NCBI GenBank assembly: GCA_015956445.1
Contig: WIUZ02000001.1
Location: 3,224,001-3,288,000, forward strand
Source: Thelephora terrestris
Taxonomy: Eukaryota; Basidiomycota; Agaricomycetes; Thelephorales; Thelephoraceae
Direction of reading: 5' to 3'
Length of the DNA stretch: 64,000 bases
The translations under genes and the position numbers were made by a program. Each line of letters opens with the position of its first letter. Position 1 is the first letter of the stretch. This document shows, piece after piece, positions 36,934-47,915 of the stretch. Under the pieces are notes generated by a model. That model did not search any database and had not been told where the DNA came from. It saw nothing but the letters and a program-made list of their open reading frames with translations.

Positions 36934-37909
36934 ATGTCTTCTTTCGTTGCCAACCAAGCTTTGCTTGATGCCGCCGCCACCCCCTTTGATTTCTCCCCGT
37001 CTTTCGAGACCGACGCTCCCCTCAACGTGGAGCAACACTTGTACGACTCTCCTGCCGCCATCGCTCAGGACAACGAGGTGGCCGTCAATTTCCTTACAGT
37101 TCACAATGCTCCTCCTCAGTTCTGGGAGGATGCCGGCTATGAAGACCCCCGCCTCAATCGTCTCGATGCTCCTCATGCTGGAGCAAGACGTTTACTTAGC
37201 AGCATGGCGGATGCGGAATACAACGATCCTATCCGGGCTCGTTTGGATCGCCCTGGAGTTCCTCGTCTGTTGGATGCTATGGAGTGGGAGAGAGAGGACA
37301 GGATCTTTAGGTTGGAGAGGAGGATGGATACCATGTACGTGGTTGTTAACAGTTTGAACGAGGATTTCTCTCACTTTGCCTTGGAACATTGGGGACCCTT
37401 CCAGGCATCTCTCCTCAGGTACTTCGGCCATCGGTGCCATGGAGCTTACTGCTCCGACTACCCCCTCGACTCCCCCGTCATCCCTCCGCCTCCATCTCGA
37501 TTGGGGAGTGTCTCTCCCTCTCTCCCCTCCCTGGAGTCCTGCTCCGACAATGGTGGAAAGGAGGCAGAAGAAGAAGAAGTCTCGTCAAAATCCGATGACT
37601 CGTTCTGGACAGCGTTGTCGGCCATCGGACAAGGCGAGGCAGGTGAGAATGAAGCTGAAGGTGGAGGTCGCGGGTCTCCAGGATCGGTATGGGTTCGCGT
37701 TGGTGAACTCAGCCTTGACGGACGTGAAGAGGGAGATGCAGGACAGTCTGTATCACGATGTTTTCGGGTGTCGAGAGTGTTGGCAGGATCCTCAGACGAG
37801 GATATACTCGTACTGCCCGCAGAGCGTGTATAATCCACATCATTTCACTCACCGCTGCCCTCATGACCAAGACTGCGCCTGTGATGTAGATCCTTTTGTC
37901 CTGGTGTAG
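36934..37909 (+). CDS. Right-hand cargo gene of element A, copy 1: Cys/His-rich C-terminus
   Basis: The ATG at 36934 follows a GTATTTAAG TATA-like box by about 100 bp. The N-terminal part reads HLYDSPAAIAQDNEVAVNFL, then ALEHWGPFQASLLRYFGHRC. The C-terminal part, in an overlapping second frame, has the block FGCRECWQDPQTRIYSYCP and HRCPHDQDCACD, which looks like a zinc-binding cluster, and ends at 37909. The same two-frame layout occurs in A2, so it is likely spliced rather than damaged. No known family recognised. Confidence 0.55.
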
Positions 37910-38028
37910 ATTGCCCTTTGTTATAGCTTGTTTTGATCCTTTTTGTACTATTACTACGCCGAATAAGACCAATGTCTTTAACTATTTGTGTGATTTTGAA
38001 AACTATGTCACGCGTTCGTGACAGGAAC

Positions 38029-39264
38029 AGGTGTTGGATTATATGGATCATGAATGAAAATTTTGGTTGCCTGACACAGTCTTTGTCAATAGATGTTAGG
38101 TTTCAACAATCCTTCACATGAGGGAGGAGGGTAATGAACTCCTTCAACTTCAGGCTCATATTGAAAGGAAGTTGACTGATATTGGGAGAGATGAGCTGCC
38201 AATGGCAAGTTCAGATGATCTGCAAGCTAAATGAAAGTCCGACACTAATAGGGAGGACAGAGGGATTGTCAGGAAGTTGGGACAATGATGAGACAGATAC
38301 CGCCAAAGAGACAGAGCAAGCATGTGAAATGGAGCCAAAAGGGAAAACATCCAAGCCTGGGATCAGGAGGCTGGGAACTGCATGCAAGATCAGGAGCAGA
38401 TTTCATTTACATCTCGAAGGGTGTCTCAGTGCAAGTTGGCATGGATTGATACTAACCCTTATGCGGCCGAGCTTCTCTCTTGTGGGGTCAAGTTTGTTAC
38501 TGAAACGAACAAGACTCTCAACTCAGTCCTGAACGCCAGCTTTATTCACACAAATTGCTCATGTCAATGAATGAGTTGATGGTTGTCGTGAAGAGATAGA
38601 GAGACTCGAGAAGGACTGCCTTGGTTTCCAGGAATGGACGTTGGTTGCAGAGGATGAAAGGGAGAGACAGGCTGGAGCTATTGACTTGTTGAAGGGGGAG
38701 ATGATTACTTTGAAGGACTTGGTCCAGGATCTGGTTGATCAGACTGGGAGATTGGAGGATGACAGAGTAAGTATCGGCGTTGATGAGCTAATTGGTCTGC
38801 TCTAACATTGATATTTTAGGTTCATTTTACTTGTCATGTCTCGGAGTTGATCGGAGAAGTCTGTGATCTCCAGAGGAGGTGTCAAGGAGAGGAGGTCTGA
38901 GTGGGGGAAGAGGAGCCGATGATTCCGGAGTGGGCCGAGTCTCTGCCTGCTTACTTTGTGGTTCTGATCGAGGGTCAGTTGGTTCCAATTGATGATGAAG
39001 TTGTGGAGATCCAGGGAGTTCTACAATAATGTAGGGGTGGTCCTTAGGGACACTATTTGTCCTGCTCATTGTCAATGGCCAGCCTTGGAGTATGATCTGT
39101 ATGCTGAGTTTGTTCCTGAGATGGAGCCTAACTCTGACTTGGAATTTCCAGCTTATGAGGACCTGTCGGACGTGGACCCGAACGAGATTTGGCAGAGGCT
39201 CCCATTGGTGGAGAGCAATTTGGAACTAGTCCAGAGAATTAATAATGATTTTTTACTGGAGTAG
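38029..39264 (+). other. Right interior of element C: decayed coiled-coil coding remnants
   Basis: Several coding-like stretches on the plus strand: a charged helix near 38120-38225, a coiled-coil stretch near 38590-38770 (IERLEKDCLGFQEWTLVAED) ending at a GTAAGT donor, and 38989-39264 with acidic, Tyr/Leu-rich sequence (LPLVESNLELVQRINNDF). The exon style resembles the element B cargo gene, but similarity is too weak to call by eye. Treated as a fossil. Confidence 0.35.
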
Positions 39265-41053
39265 TTAGTTCCTCTGTAAATCGTTGGTTTCCAGAATTGA
39301 TCTTCTTTCTTGTCTTTTGCACACAATCCATACGTCATAAAACATAATGGTTTTCATAAGTCCAATCCAAGGGTCAGATTAATAAGCCGGCTGACTTCTG
39401 CAAGCGGTCAGCGCGTATCGCTTATTAATACATCCCTTGTTGTTGGTAGCCTGAACCTTTGCTAGTCTTCAGGAAGCAACAGAGGGCCAGGTAGGGGGAT
39501 CTTTGTAAGAGAATCCGCTGGTACATGTTCATGTATTATACCTCAGGTCTTCTGGGTATCTTGACTAGCAACATGTTCCACGTATTGAACTTTGAGTCAT
39601 TAAGCATAGGGCATATTGCATAATAAACAGTTGACCACCGTGTTTAGGGCAGGGCACCAACTGACTTGTTGGTGATGAGATGGAAAATAAAGGGAATAAA
39701 AGGGGGTAAAACAGCGAAATCATCACACTGTTCAGTGGAGTCTCGTCATTTGATGAGATCTCAATTGAGCGATGACACCTTCCTGGCCGCGCATGTTCCT
39801 TGTGCCCAAACATCATGTTGCATTGATAGGATTCTATTGTCCTCCTGACCTTCCCTACGCCATCACTTACCTTCTCAACCCCTCATGATCCCTCCTCGGC
39901 CTCTATTCTAGCCTTACCCTCATAATAGCCCTCAACCCTCAATTCTCATCTCCCATGCCTTCACCATTGTCATTGCTTCATCTCTATCAGTGCCCCTTGT
40001 TGTTCTAGCCCCTCACCATAGTCCACAATTGTCCCTCATCCATTTCCTTTGTCTCCTGCTAACATGCATTCTCTGCAGCACTCAATAGCAACATTCTCTA
40101 GATCCCCCTTTTCTCACAACACCTTCACGACATTTTGCTACCCTTTGTGACTCTCTACATCCCCCTATGTTTCGATATATCTCCCCACATATCCCCATAT
40201 CTCCCTATGCCTCATGATCCCCTTCCCTACACTTGACTATTCATCCCAATGCTTAACTATCCTCCCTATCTCTTGCTACCCCCCTGACCTCTCTATATCT
40301 CTCCCCACATCACACCATTTGCAGTGTCTCCCTATATCTTCTCCCTACCTCCCTATACCTTTGCAATGTCTCCCTACACCATCTCTCTCTATTCCTTTAT
40401 CCCTGTGCTTGATTGCTTCCAATTTGGTTCTAATCTCAACCAACTTGGTTCATTTCATCTAGCAGCTTCTCTTCTCATCCCCTTCAATTTCTGAGCTCCC
40501 AGTTCTCAGAGCTCTTCCTCATTTATATATATACTTGTCATAGATATCCTAGACAACCAGAGAAATCCAGGGGACTGATTCCCATGTGTCCCTCTCCCTA
40601 TTTCTCCCTACTCGTTGTCATCGTCACCCTGTAGTCTACCTCATCATCCATATCTTTCTTGTCATATTACCTGTGTTCTCCTCATTGTCCCGAGGCTCTC
40701 ATCATTGTCCCTAGCATCCCGCCATCCTCCAAAGGTTCTCCCTCATCATCTCTTGTCTGTCTGATTGATTCCTTTCAGTTATTCTCAGTTCCCTACACTT
40801 CCCTACTGTTCTATCCTTCCCTACTCACCTTCTAGTCCTCCCTAAACTTGATATTTTACAACATACATTCAAAGGACATCTTACTCATGATTCTTTTGGA
40901 TAACATGATGACATTACATGTGGAGCATAATCACAGGGAATAATCACACTAATTATAACCAAATTTAGCTTATCCTAAACCTATATTCAATTATAGTACA
41001 ATTGCTGGCTGTTTTTTCATGTGAGATTTCTTACTACATATGTCTTAGGACTC
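39265..41053. repeat. Non-coding tail of element C with a pyrimidine-rich tract
   Basis: From about 39850 to 40860 the plus strand is strongly C/T-rich, with loose repeats of TCTCCCTA, CCCCTCATC and CTCCCTACC. Open frames here are low-complexity shadows. The last 190 bp before the right inverted repeat are AT-rich. Confidence 0.65.
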
Positions 41054-41526
41054 AAACATATTATAAAATGGCTGGGATGAATAACTATTGGGCCACTGCT
41101 CACCTGTGAGGCCCCAAACACAAGGGGAAGGTTTACATCCCAGGCGCGGGGTCGTGGGAGTTGGCTGTTCCCAAAAAGGAAGTCGCGATCAATCCCATCA
41201 ACCCGCGCGGCGAGCTGGCAACACCAGTCAAGCCCAGGACGAAAATTGAGCATTTACTGTCCAATTCTCGTCCGTTTGACGTCGCGTTTAGCGGGATGAG
41301 CCGCGTTTGATGTTTTCTATATAGTAGTATTTAATTCCGATTTTTTCCGATTTTTTGTCTCGCTTTTCGGATGGTGTTGAAGGAACTGTAGTCTATTGTA
41401 ATTGATCACAAACAAAATTGTAGTCTAATGTAGTCTGTCACGAGTGGTAACAAAATGGCATCACGCGCATCAGCGGAATTTTAATTCTGAGCCCGAATTT
41501 CGAGCACGACCGTATCGGTTTCCATA
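41054..41526 (-). repeat. Right terminal inverted repeat of element C
   Basis: Inverse copy of 31268-31740, ending GGTTTCCATA directly before the duplication CCGATG. Confidence 0.85.
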
Positions 41527-41532
41527 CCGATG

Positions 41533-42042
41533 TGCCTCGTGCCATGTCCCATCATCATGAGGCTGGGCTGATGGAGTCGGAAATAGGGAAGAGGTCCGGA
41601 AGGCTCCACGGATCCTGTTTGTCGGCGGGGATATCAGCAGTGCTTCTCGTGTGGGCGAGTAAGCACAGCTTAGCCGAGACAGCCGAGCATTTGGTATCGC
41701 TCCCTCTTTGATTCTGCCAAATGAAATATATTCGATATAAGATTGGTTTCGAATGGTCCGAGGAATCGGAGGAAGTGGCCAAAGCTCAACACGGACTTCA
41801 CAAACGGGCTGCAACGTTGTGCGGCACAGCCAGAACTGGCCCGAAATGGTTATCATATTCACACATGAGCTGTCAGGTTTCGCGATTGAGTGCACACTTA
41901 TGGCGGAATGGAGATGCTGAATAAGGGCGTAAACTGAGCAACAATATGCACGCAGGGTATGTGATTGGTCCGACCCAAACGGAGGAGATTGTGCGTCTCC
42001 GAAACGGGGACTGACAGTGCCGCCTCTCCGTCATTCATCGCA
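41533..42042. other. Short host segment between elements C and B2
   Basis: About 500 bp of apparently host DNA. Bringing the two flanks of element C together across CCGATG leaves a plus-strand frame open across the site, and minus-strand frames are also open, so the element may have landed in coding sequence. No protein family recognised. Confidence 0.4.
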
Positions 42043-42047
42043 CTCTT

Positions 42048-45000
42048 TGTCAGGGCCACTCTACCCCAACAACTACCAGTGCACTGAGCCGACTCCGCAG
42101 AGTACTCACTAGTCCAACTAGCTTGTGAGAGAACGATCACGTCTCTATTCTTCCGGTAGGTTGTTCCGAGGTCACTTCAAGTCGGTCGAAATCCCAAAGA
42201 GAAACCCAACCTAAACCGTACTTCGTTCGGTTTAACACACAAGGGTTTATCTCTACCGCGGGTTTGATGACTCCACCAGGTGTACGACTGGACGTCGAGG
42301 TATTCTAATGTGAACGCTCGGGTTCTATAGTTACGACGCGCAATCGCAGCGCAGAGCGGGAGGGAGAGCAGATAGATGTCTTGGGCTTCCAACAAGAAAC
42401 TCTGACTTGACCTTAACTGCAACTGGGCTGAGAAGGGCAGAGGATTTCCTGAGGTAACAAAACTAAGGTACTACGATACAGCCACAGTTGCTACTTATAC
42501 TAAAGGAGTGGCCATGACGTCAATACCCTAATATACCCTTATCAAGTCCGAACAAAGGGAGATAAGGAGTGTGAGAACGCTAAGTAAGGGAAGCGAACAA
42601 AGAATGACGCGTGGGAGAATAAAGGACAAAGGGCCTTACTAGCGTGTGAAGGATTGCATAAAAGATAACGAATGTCCGCATGAAACATAGGGGTAAAGAT
42701 AACACTAGTCCTAAAAGAAAGAGGGGCATGGGGTCATTAAAGTTCGTACCTGGGGATCACACCCAAGGGCTAGGTGAGAATCTTCTTGGATGCTTCCTTT
42801 GGAGAGGCCAAAGATAGAGACCATGCAGCATCCCTTGTTGTCTGTAGGCGGTAACAGCATCACGGACTAGTGGCAACCTTATCGTGCGTCCGAACATGAG
42901 GAGCGAGGGCCTAGACTCATGGGACATAAGGGATTACAGATTCGCCGGCGTTTCACGCTAACGGCTACTCCACATTCGCTGGGCTAAACAAAAGGAGTCT
43001 AAGGCACTCCTTCCGAATAACGGCGATTCCTTCCTCCGGTTAGGAGACTGTGATGTGACTGTCCACGTGTGTGATCAGGGTCCAGGGTTGATCGTAATCG
43101 TAAAGTCATGAGGGGTCGTAAAAGGGGTTCGTGATGTCATAAAAGGGGTCATCAGGGTCTTGAGACCTATTTTTGGTGCGCGCGCGTTCTAGGCGTTCCG
43201 GAACGAAGTTCTTCCAAGGCCGTCCCGCGGGCCGAGGTGTCAGCTTGATGTAGTAAGCCAACGATGATGGTACAGGGGCGGAAGTTGATGTGACCCGGAC
43301 CAATGAGGTTCGTCGAGGTAGGTCACGTGAAGGATCACCAATCTAGGCTATAAGAAGGACGTCTTCTTGGAGCCATCCTTGATCAGCAACACCAGCAACT
43401 TCCCCATCATCGTACCAACATGTCTTTCCCAAACAACCACACCTACAAAGTTGCCAACGGCATCTCCACCATCTCTCGCATCGACCGCCGTGCCGCCAAC
43501 CGCAAGACTTATGCCAACGAGGCGGGGGTTCCCTACATCACCGATGAACAGGTGGGGGGGAGTTTGAAATAATTTGACGTTATCTCTAACTCTTTCCCAA
43601 TAGATCTTGGCGGTCGTCCAGCAGGTGGATGCCGCACGTCTCAGGGAGACGATCCCACACTTGATGGGGTTAACCTGGGATGATGAGCTCTGGGTCCGGT
43701 CGATGATTGCCGAGAAGGTGATCTTCCAAATGAGAGGTAGGTTTGGAGAACTGGAGCATCCAATCAAGAAGGAGCTTTGGTACACCCTGCAGAGGGGGAT
43801 CTACGATCAGGACCTGTTGGAGCACGGAGCAACCGTTCCTCGGGCCGTCCGCCATGCTACCGCTTCCACTAGTCTCTTGTGGTCGCTCGTTCGGGAGGGG
43901 GAGAGCAAGGTAGGTTCTCCGTTTGAATATTCGAGTATGACTCTCGACTAATCAAACTGCCTAGGTTGAACGTTTGGAGCGCGAGGTGAAGGAGGCGAAG
44001 GCAGACGTCCTTCGTCTGTCAGCCGAGGGTCTTCAATTGAAGGAGACCTTGGCTGCCTTCCAGCAGGGGACGAACGAGGCGTTGGAGGCAATGGTCGCCA
44101 ACCATCAGGAGTTGATTGCGGGGCTGAAGGTTCGGGACAACAACATCAAGGGGGCGTTGGCCAGGAGGGATGAAAAGGTAATGCCGCTTTCATCATTTGC
44201 TTAGAATGATGGAAGCTGACATTTCCTAGACCGAAGAACTTGAGAACGTGGTGGCTGTGTTGACAGCGCAGGTCGAGTCCTTGCAGGACAAGACCTGTAA
44301 CTGTAAGGAGGGTCCCAAATTGGTTGGTCAGGGGACTGCCGATATTCCGTTCGAGTTGGAGTACGCCGACGAGGTGGTACTCCCATCGCCTAACCCGTCG
44401 TCCTATGCGACGCCTCCGATCGAGAACGCGGTTCCCGTTCCGACTCCGGCTCCGGCATCTACGTTGGCCGCGTCCGACAAGGAGAACTGTGGGCGCTGCG
44501 TCTCGCAGCCGATCCGTCAGTTGGTGAAGATCGAGGATGAGGTCATGGAGGTTGACCGAGCCGAAGATGCTCCGAGGGTCGCCGAGGTACGTCCGGTGAC
44601 TAAGGGGCAACGTTGCAAGCGCTCTCGACGCCGTCCTGCTCATCGCATGGCTCCATCGGCTTACCCATATCCTCGTCCAGTCGAGTCGGATGGTGACCAG
44701 TCTGGTCGAGGTGAGGGACGAGAGTTCCGATATCGGATCAACCGTCCCTACCGACAGGTCGAGTCGGAGATCCAGCTTCGCCACCAGCGTCGACTCGCAA
44801 TCCAGGATCCCACCCAGGGGTCCGATGAGGGAGACGGAGGGTCGCTTGCCGACTACGTCGACAGTACTGTCGAGCAGTCACCCGGTGATGGAGATGTGGG
44901 ACCAGGTGTTCAGCAGTTCGGTGACATCTGGGCGGCTGATCGGTCCACTCGAAGGCATCTCTTCCTATCGGCTTGAACTAGTCGTTCAGCTGAGTGCCGA

Positions 45001-45295
45001 AGATGGTGACGCCATGTTCGGGGAGGTTCTTGCGAGGAGGGGCCAGCACTACGATCTCCGGGATGGACAGTTGATGACCTTCAGGCCTGCCGTAGATAGC
45101 GTCGACTATTGATGGGACGATGATAGCACCGTATATAGCTCGTTGTGGATTCGCTGGGAATAGTACGCGCGTATGTGTTTTTGAATGATGGAGTGAAGGA
45201 TAAGGAGTGTGAAGCATTCAAAACATAAGAAATGGTAAGAAGAGTTCGAAGAAAGAGCGTGTTATAAAAAGTTTAAAAATACCATGTTCCTGACA
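42048..45295. mobile_element. Element B, copy 2
   Basis: 3248 bp, starting TGTCAGGGCCACTCTACCCC and ending ATACCATGTTCCTGACA, with the duplication CTCTT on both sides (42043-42047, 45296-45300). Same layout as B1: non-coding left part with a minus-strand TATAAGTA box, a CTATAAGAAGG box near 43348, then the plus-strand cargo gene. Looks whole. Confidence 0.88.
43420..45112 (+). CDS. Cargo gene of element B, copy 2
   Basis: ATG at 43420. Same exon layout as the B1 gene, with the conserved helical domain (GLTWDDELWVRSMIAEKVIF), the coiled coil (LEREVKEAKADVLRLSAEG) and the region rich in basic residues and prolines. The 94-nt GT-AG interval seen in B1 is preserved here at identical length, with a GTACGT donor. 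In the first part of exon 2 about 11 of 15 base differences from B1 are silent. Function unknown. Confidence 0.6.
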
Positions 45296-45300
45296 CTCTT

Positions 45301-45620
45301 CACGATCAGCCACGTTGACAACCCAAGACATGGGAGATTCCCCTCCCACACTGCCTTGCTTCTGAAACTGTCATGGTCCGTCCGGCGAAACTGTTCGCAG
45401 GGGGTGCAGCCCCAGAAACAAAGTCAGGGGGACATGGTGGAAGCCCTTGGCACCACGAGAACACGCGGACAACTCGCATTGTGGCATGTGAAGAGTCAGG
45501 ACTGAAGGCGAGAAGGGAGACCAGATGACAAGGGGCGCTGCAAAATGGAAGCATGTTCCGAGACGAATCCGCTATCTCGGGTTCGCAGCCCTCCCTGTTT
45601 CCAAGCACTGCCCATTGAGT
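45301..45620. other. Host segment between B2 and MITE copy 2
   Basis: Single-copy-looking sequence with open frames on both strands, none recognised. It may be part of the same disrupted host locus as 41533-42042. Confidence 0.35.
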
Positions 45621-45622
45621 TA

Positions 45623-46214
45623 CAGCTGTTCCGGAAAACCTTGTCCTCAGCGAGTTTTTTTTTTCCTTTTGACGTTGACAGCTGTCAATTTCAGAACGGT
45701 CAGGGGGTGCTGCGGGGTAGGGTCCACCCGCACTTTTTGGCTGGAGTAGGAGTCACCTGTGGTTCCTCGAGAAAACCAGGACCGCTGGAGAAGGTTGTGC
45801 CGGGCGAGTGGCACGGTGTGCCACTCGTCCTCGTAGTGTTATGATAGTGAACTTTGTGTTTTTTTCGCATTTTCCCCCATTTCCGTTGTCAAAATTCCCT
45901 CTCACAATGAACCCAATGGCGAGCTACGCTGATGTCCTCGGTGACTAGCTTGATGCACCCCTCGTCGAAGGGGATACTACCTTAGAGGAACTAGAGACAT
46001 GTACAGGCCTGAGGAGCTTAGATAGCAGGGTTTCGCCGCAGATCTTCCCCCCCGAGTGGCTCATAGCCTATTGCTTCCACTCTCTCGTCCCTGAAATTCT
46101 CGAGGAAACGGACAGATCCTACCCCGCAGCATCCCCTGACCGTTTCCGCATTGACAGCTGTCAATGTCACAAAAAAAAAAAACTCGGTGAGGACAAGGTT
46201 TTCCGGAACAGCTG
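45623..46214. mobile_element. TA-flanked MITE (Tc1/mariner-pogo-like), copy 2
   Basis: 592 bp with terminal inverted repeats starting CAGCTGTTCCGGAAAACCTT, flanked by TA (45621-45622, 46215-46216). The arms share the GTCCTC(A/G)(G/C)CGAGT / T-run / GGGGTAGGGTCC order with copy 1, and the core shares CTCTCACAATGAACCCAATG with it. No protein encoded. Confidence 0.85.
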
Positions 46215-46216
46215 TA

Positions 46217-46600
46217 GGACAGCCTGGCTGGATATGAGAATAACGCCGAAGCGTTTAGGGCGTCAAATGTCACTGGACGGATCATATGACGCTGGCGACC
46301 GCGGCAGAACAGAAGAAGACGCAAGGCTGCGTGGAGCTGCTGACATCACCGGACGGATCTTGACAGCCGAAAACACGAGGCAGTGTGCAAGAGATGCACG
46401 GCCTCGAGCACCGCATTGTCCTAGACTATAATATAGGAGCGCCTTTGCGTTTTCACTCCATCAGGAAATTAGTGGATTCATCGTATAGGTTTATAAGCGT
46501 CCAAAATATATTGTATAACTCTGGAAGTATTATGAGGTTCGGGTCTCCGTTGTAAGGCATTACTCAACCACGTGAGTCTCGAAATTAATGCGAGATTTGA
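46217..46600. other. Host-like spacer between MITE copy 2 and A2
   Basis: Mixed-composition, AT-richer toward A2. Open frames short; nothing recognised. Confidence 0.4.
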
Positions 46601-46625
46601 CATTCTGTCAGGGTTGTAGGCCTGC

Positions 46626-47249
46626 TTACTGTTTGTGGGGCGCTAGAGGATTAGCGGACGGATGAGGGGTGTCGGGTCTGGTTTTGAAGGGGGTTCCGGG
46701 TGTGGAAATGAGGGGAGGAGGGATGTCAAGCGAGAGGGGTGATTCTGTCTGATAAGGGTGAACGGGTGAGTGGTAGTCTTGACAGAACTGATGAAGTTGC
46801 TGTACAAACGGTTCGAAGTCTTGATCGCTAAGGCGTTCAAAGCTGACGAGATATTCTATAACCGAATAAGGCAATTCAGTTGGAACTTCCCACCAAAGGA
46901 CAAGGATAGCAGGGGAATGAGTATGAACGTTAGTGGTGAGATGGACGCGTGGGGAGGGGAAGTAGAAAGCCGGGCTGATACTGAAGTAGACGGTCGCAAG
47001 GACGCTCTCAGTAAAATCTGAGTTCCAAAGGAACTGATGATCGGCTCCTAGAAGAAAAGGGGGAGTTGTGACTCCGGCGTCGAGGGCTGCGAAAGGTCGG
47101 TAGTAAGGGAAGTGGGTGAGTAAACCGGCGGTTCGATTTACTTGGAGACTTCTGATGAGTTTGTACTCCCAGATAGATCTCCTGGCGTCGGGGACGATGG
47201 GTCGTTGCAGAGGACTGGTAGAGGGGAATGGGTTGGGAGCGCTGAACAT
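46626..47249 (-). CDS. Left-hand cargo gene of element A, copy 2 (207 aa)
   Basis: Single open frame from an ATG at 47247-47249 to a stop only about 20 bp inside the element end. It reads VPDARRSIWEYKLIRSLQVN, then FLLGADHQFLWNSDFTESV, then a Trp/Pro-containing core (ILVLWWEVPTELPYSVIEYL), and ends in a Pro/Thr-rich tail. The same protein can be followed in copy 1, where B1 cuts it. No intron needed and no family recognised. A TATATAAG box lies about 150 bp upstream. Confidence 0.6.
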   Translation of the reverse strand: MFSAPNPFPSTSPLQRPIVPDARRSIWEYKLIRSLQVNRTAGLLTHFPYYRPFAALDAGVTTPPFLLGADHQFLWNSDFTESVLATVYFSISPAFYFPSPRVHLTTNVHTHSPAILVLWWEVPTELPYSVIEYLVSFERLSDQDFEPFVQQLHQFCQDYHSPVHPYQTESPLSLDIPPPLISTPGTPFKTRPDTPHPSANPLAPHKQ

Positions 47250-47915
47250 ACACTAGCAGGAGGATTCCTGCTTTGAATGAGTCAGAAAGAGGTAAGACGT
47301 GAGGAGAATTCCTCAGCTTACTTTGTTTATTCAAGTTGTGGGTAGGAGAGTACAGAAGAGATTGAGAGTGGGGAAAAGAAAGGAGCGAACGCTCTTCCTT
47401 ATATACCCAGTCTTCTACAGGAGTCATAATTCTACAACGAACCAAACAGGGAACAACATGGTCTGTGCGTAGTTTAGGGTAGGTCTAATGAGTCGTGAGG
47501 AAAGAACTTTGGAACGACGAACGGAGATGATTAATACGGGAGTAATGTGAAGAACGGACTGATGGAAGGGTTTCGGGGATTTCTCGCGTTTTACGGCAGT
47601 AATAGAAGCGTGATGGGGTTTTCTCGTGATCGTTGGGGATTTCTCTGGAACGACGGTGGTAATAGAAGTGTGGCGGGGATTTCTCGTGATCGGTGGGGAT
47701 TTCTCGGAACTTGATGGGATCGCGATTGGGGCTGAGGGTTCGTTTTCCCTAATTGGGACTTTAATGGATAATGGAGTATTGTCTTCCCCTTTTTGGTCGC
47801 CTTTTGAGTCAGGGTGTATTTAAGTCAGGGGGATTTATGATCGTTCCCCCCATCGTCTCCTTCTCACTCTCACAAACACTACCACAACTCCCCTCTTACA
47901 ATCACCTTTGCCACC

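Larger units (their letters stand above)
32347..38023. mobile_element. Element A, copy 1 (TGTCAGGG...TGACA, 5-bp TSD), interrupted by B1
   Basis: Starts TGTCAGGGTTGTGGGCCTGC and ends in a small terminal hairpin TGTCACGCGTTCGTGACA, with the target duplication GGAAC on both sides (32342-32346, 38024-38028). Without the B1 insertion it is about 2.39 kb, the same size as A2. It holds a minus-strand gene at the left (cut in two by B1) and a plus-strand gene at the right (36934-37909). TG...CA ends with a 5-bp duplication are typical of LTRs, so A could be a very large solo-LTR-like unit; TGTNR ends also occur in Ginger-type DNA transposons. No reverse transcriptase, integrase or transposase is seen. 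Confidence 0.85.
31268..41526. mobile_element. Element C: large terminal-inverted-repeat element, host of a nested insertion
   Basis: Begins TATGGAAACCGATACGG and ends with its inverted copy, flanked by the 6-bp duplication CCGATG (31262-31267 and 41527-41532). The inverted repeats run about 470 bp and are nearly identical over the outer 425 bp. Removing A1 leaves about 4.6 kb. The interior holds coding-like but decayed segments (31954-32346; 38029-39264), some with coiled-coil character, and a pyrimidine-rich tract. No transposase recognised. The superfamily is unassigned; a 6-bp duplication with long inverted repeats does not match a family I can name with confidence. Confidence 0.8.

Noticed and set aside
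39850-40860. Serine/proline/leucine-rich frames in the C/T-rich tract
   Set aside because: Low-complexity translation of a pyrimidine-rich tract.
31268-41526. Polinton-type element, suggested by 6-bp duplication and long inverted repeats
   Set aside because: Too short without the nested insertion, ends do not match that group, and no polymerase, integrase or capsid-type gene is visible.
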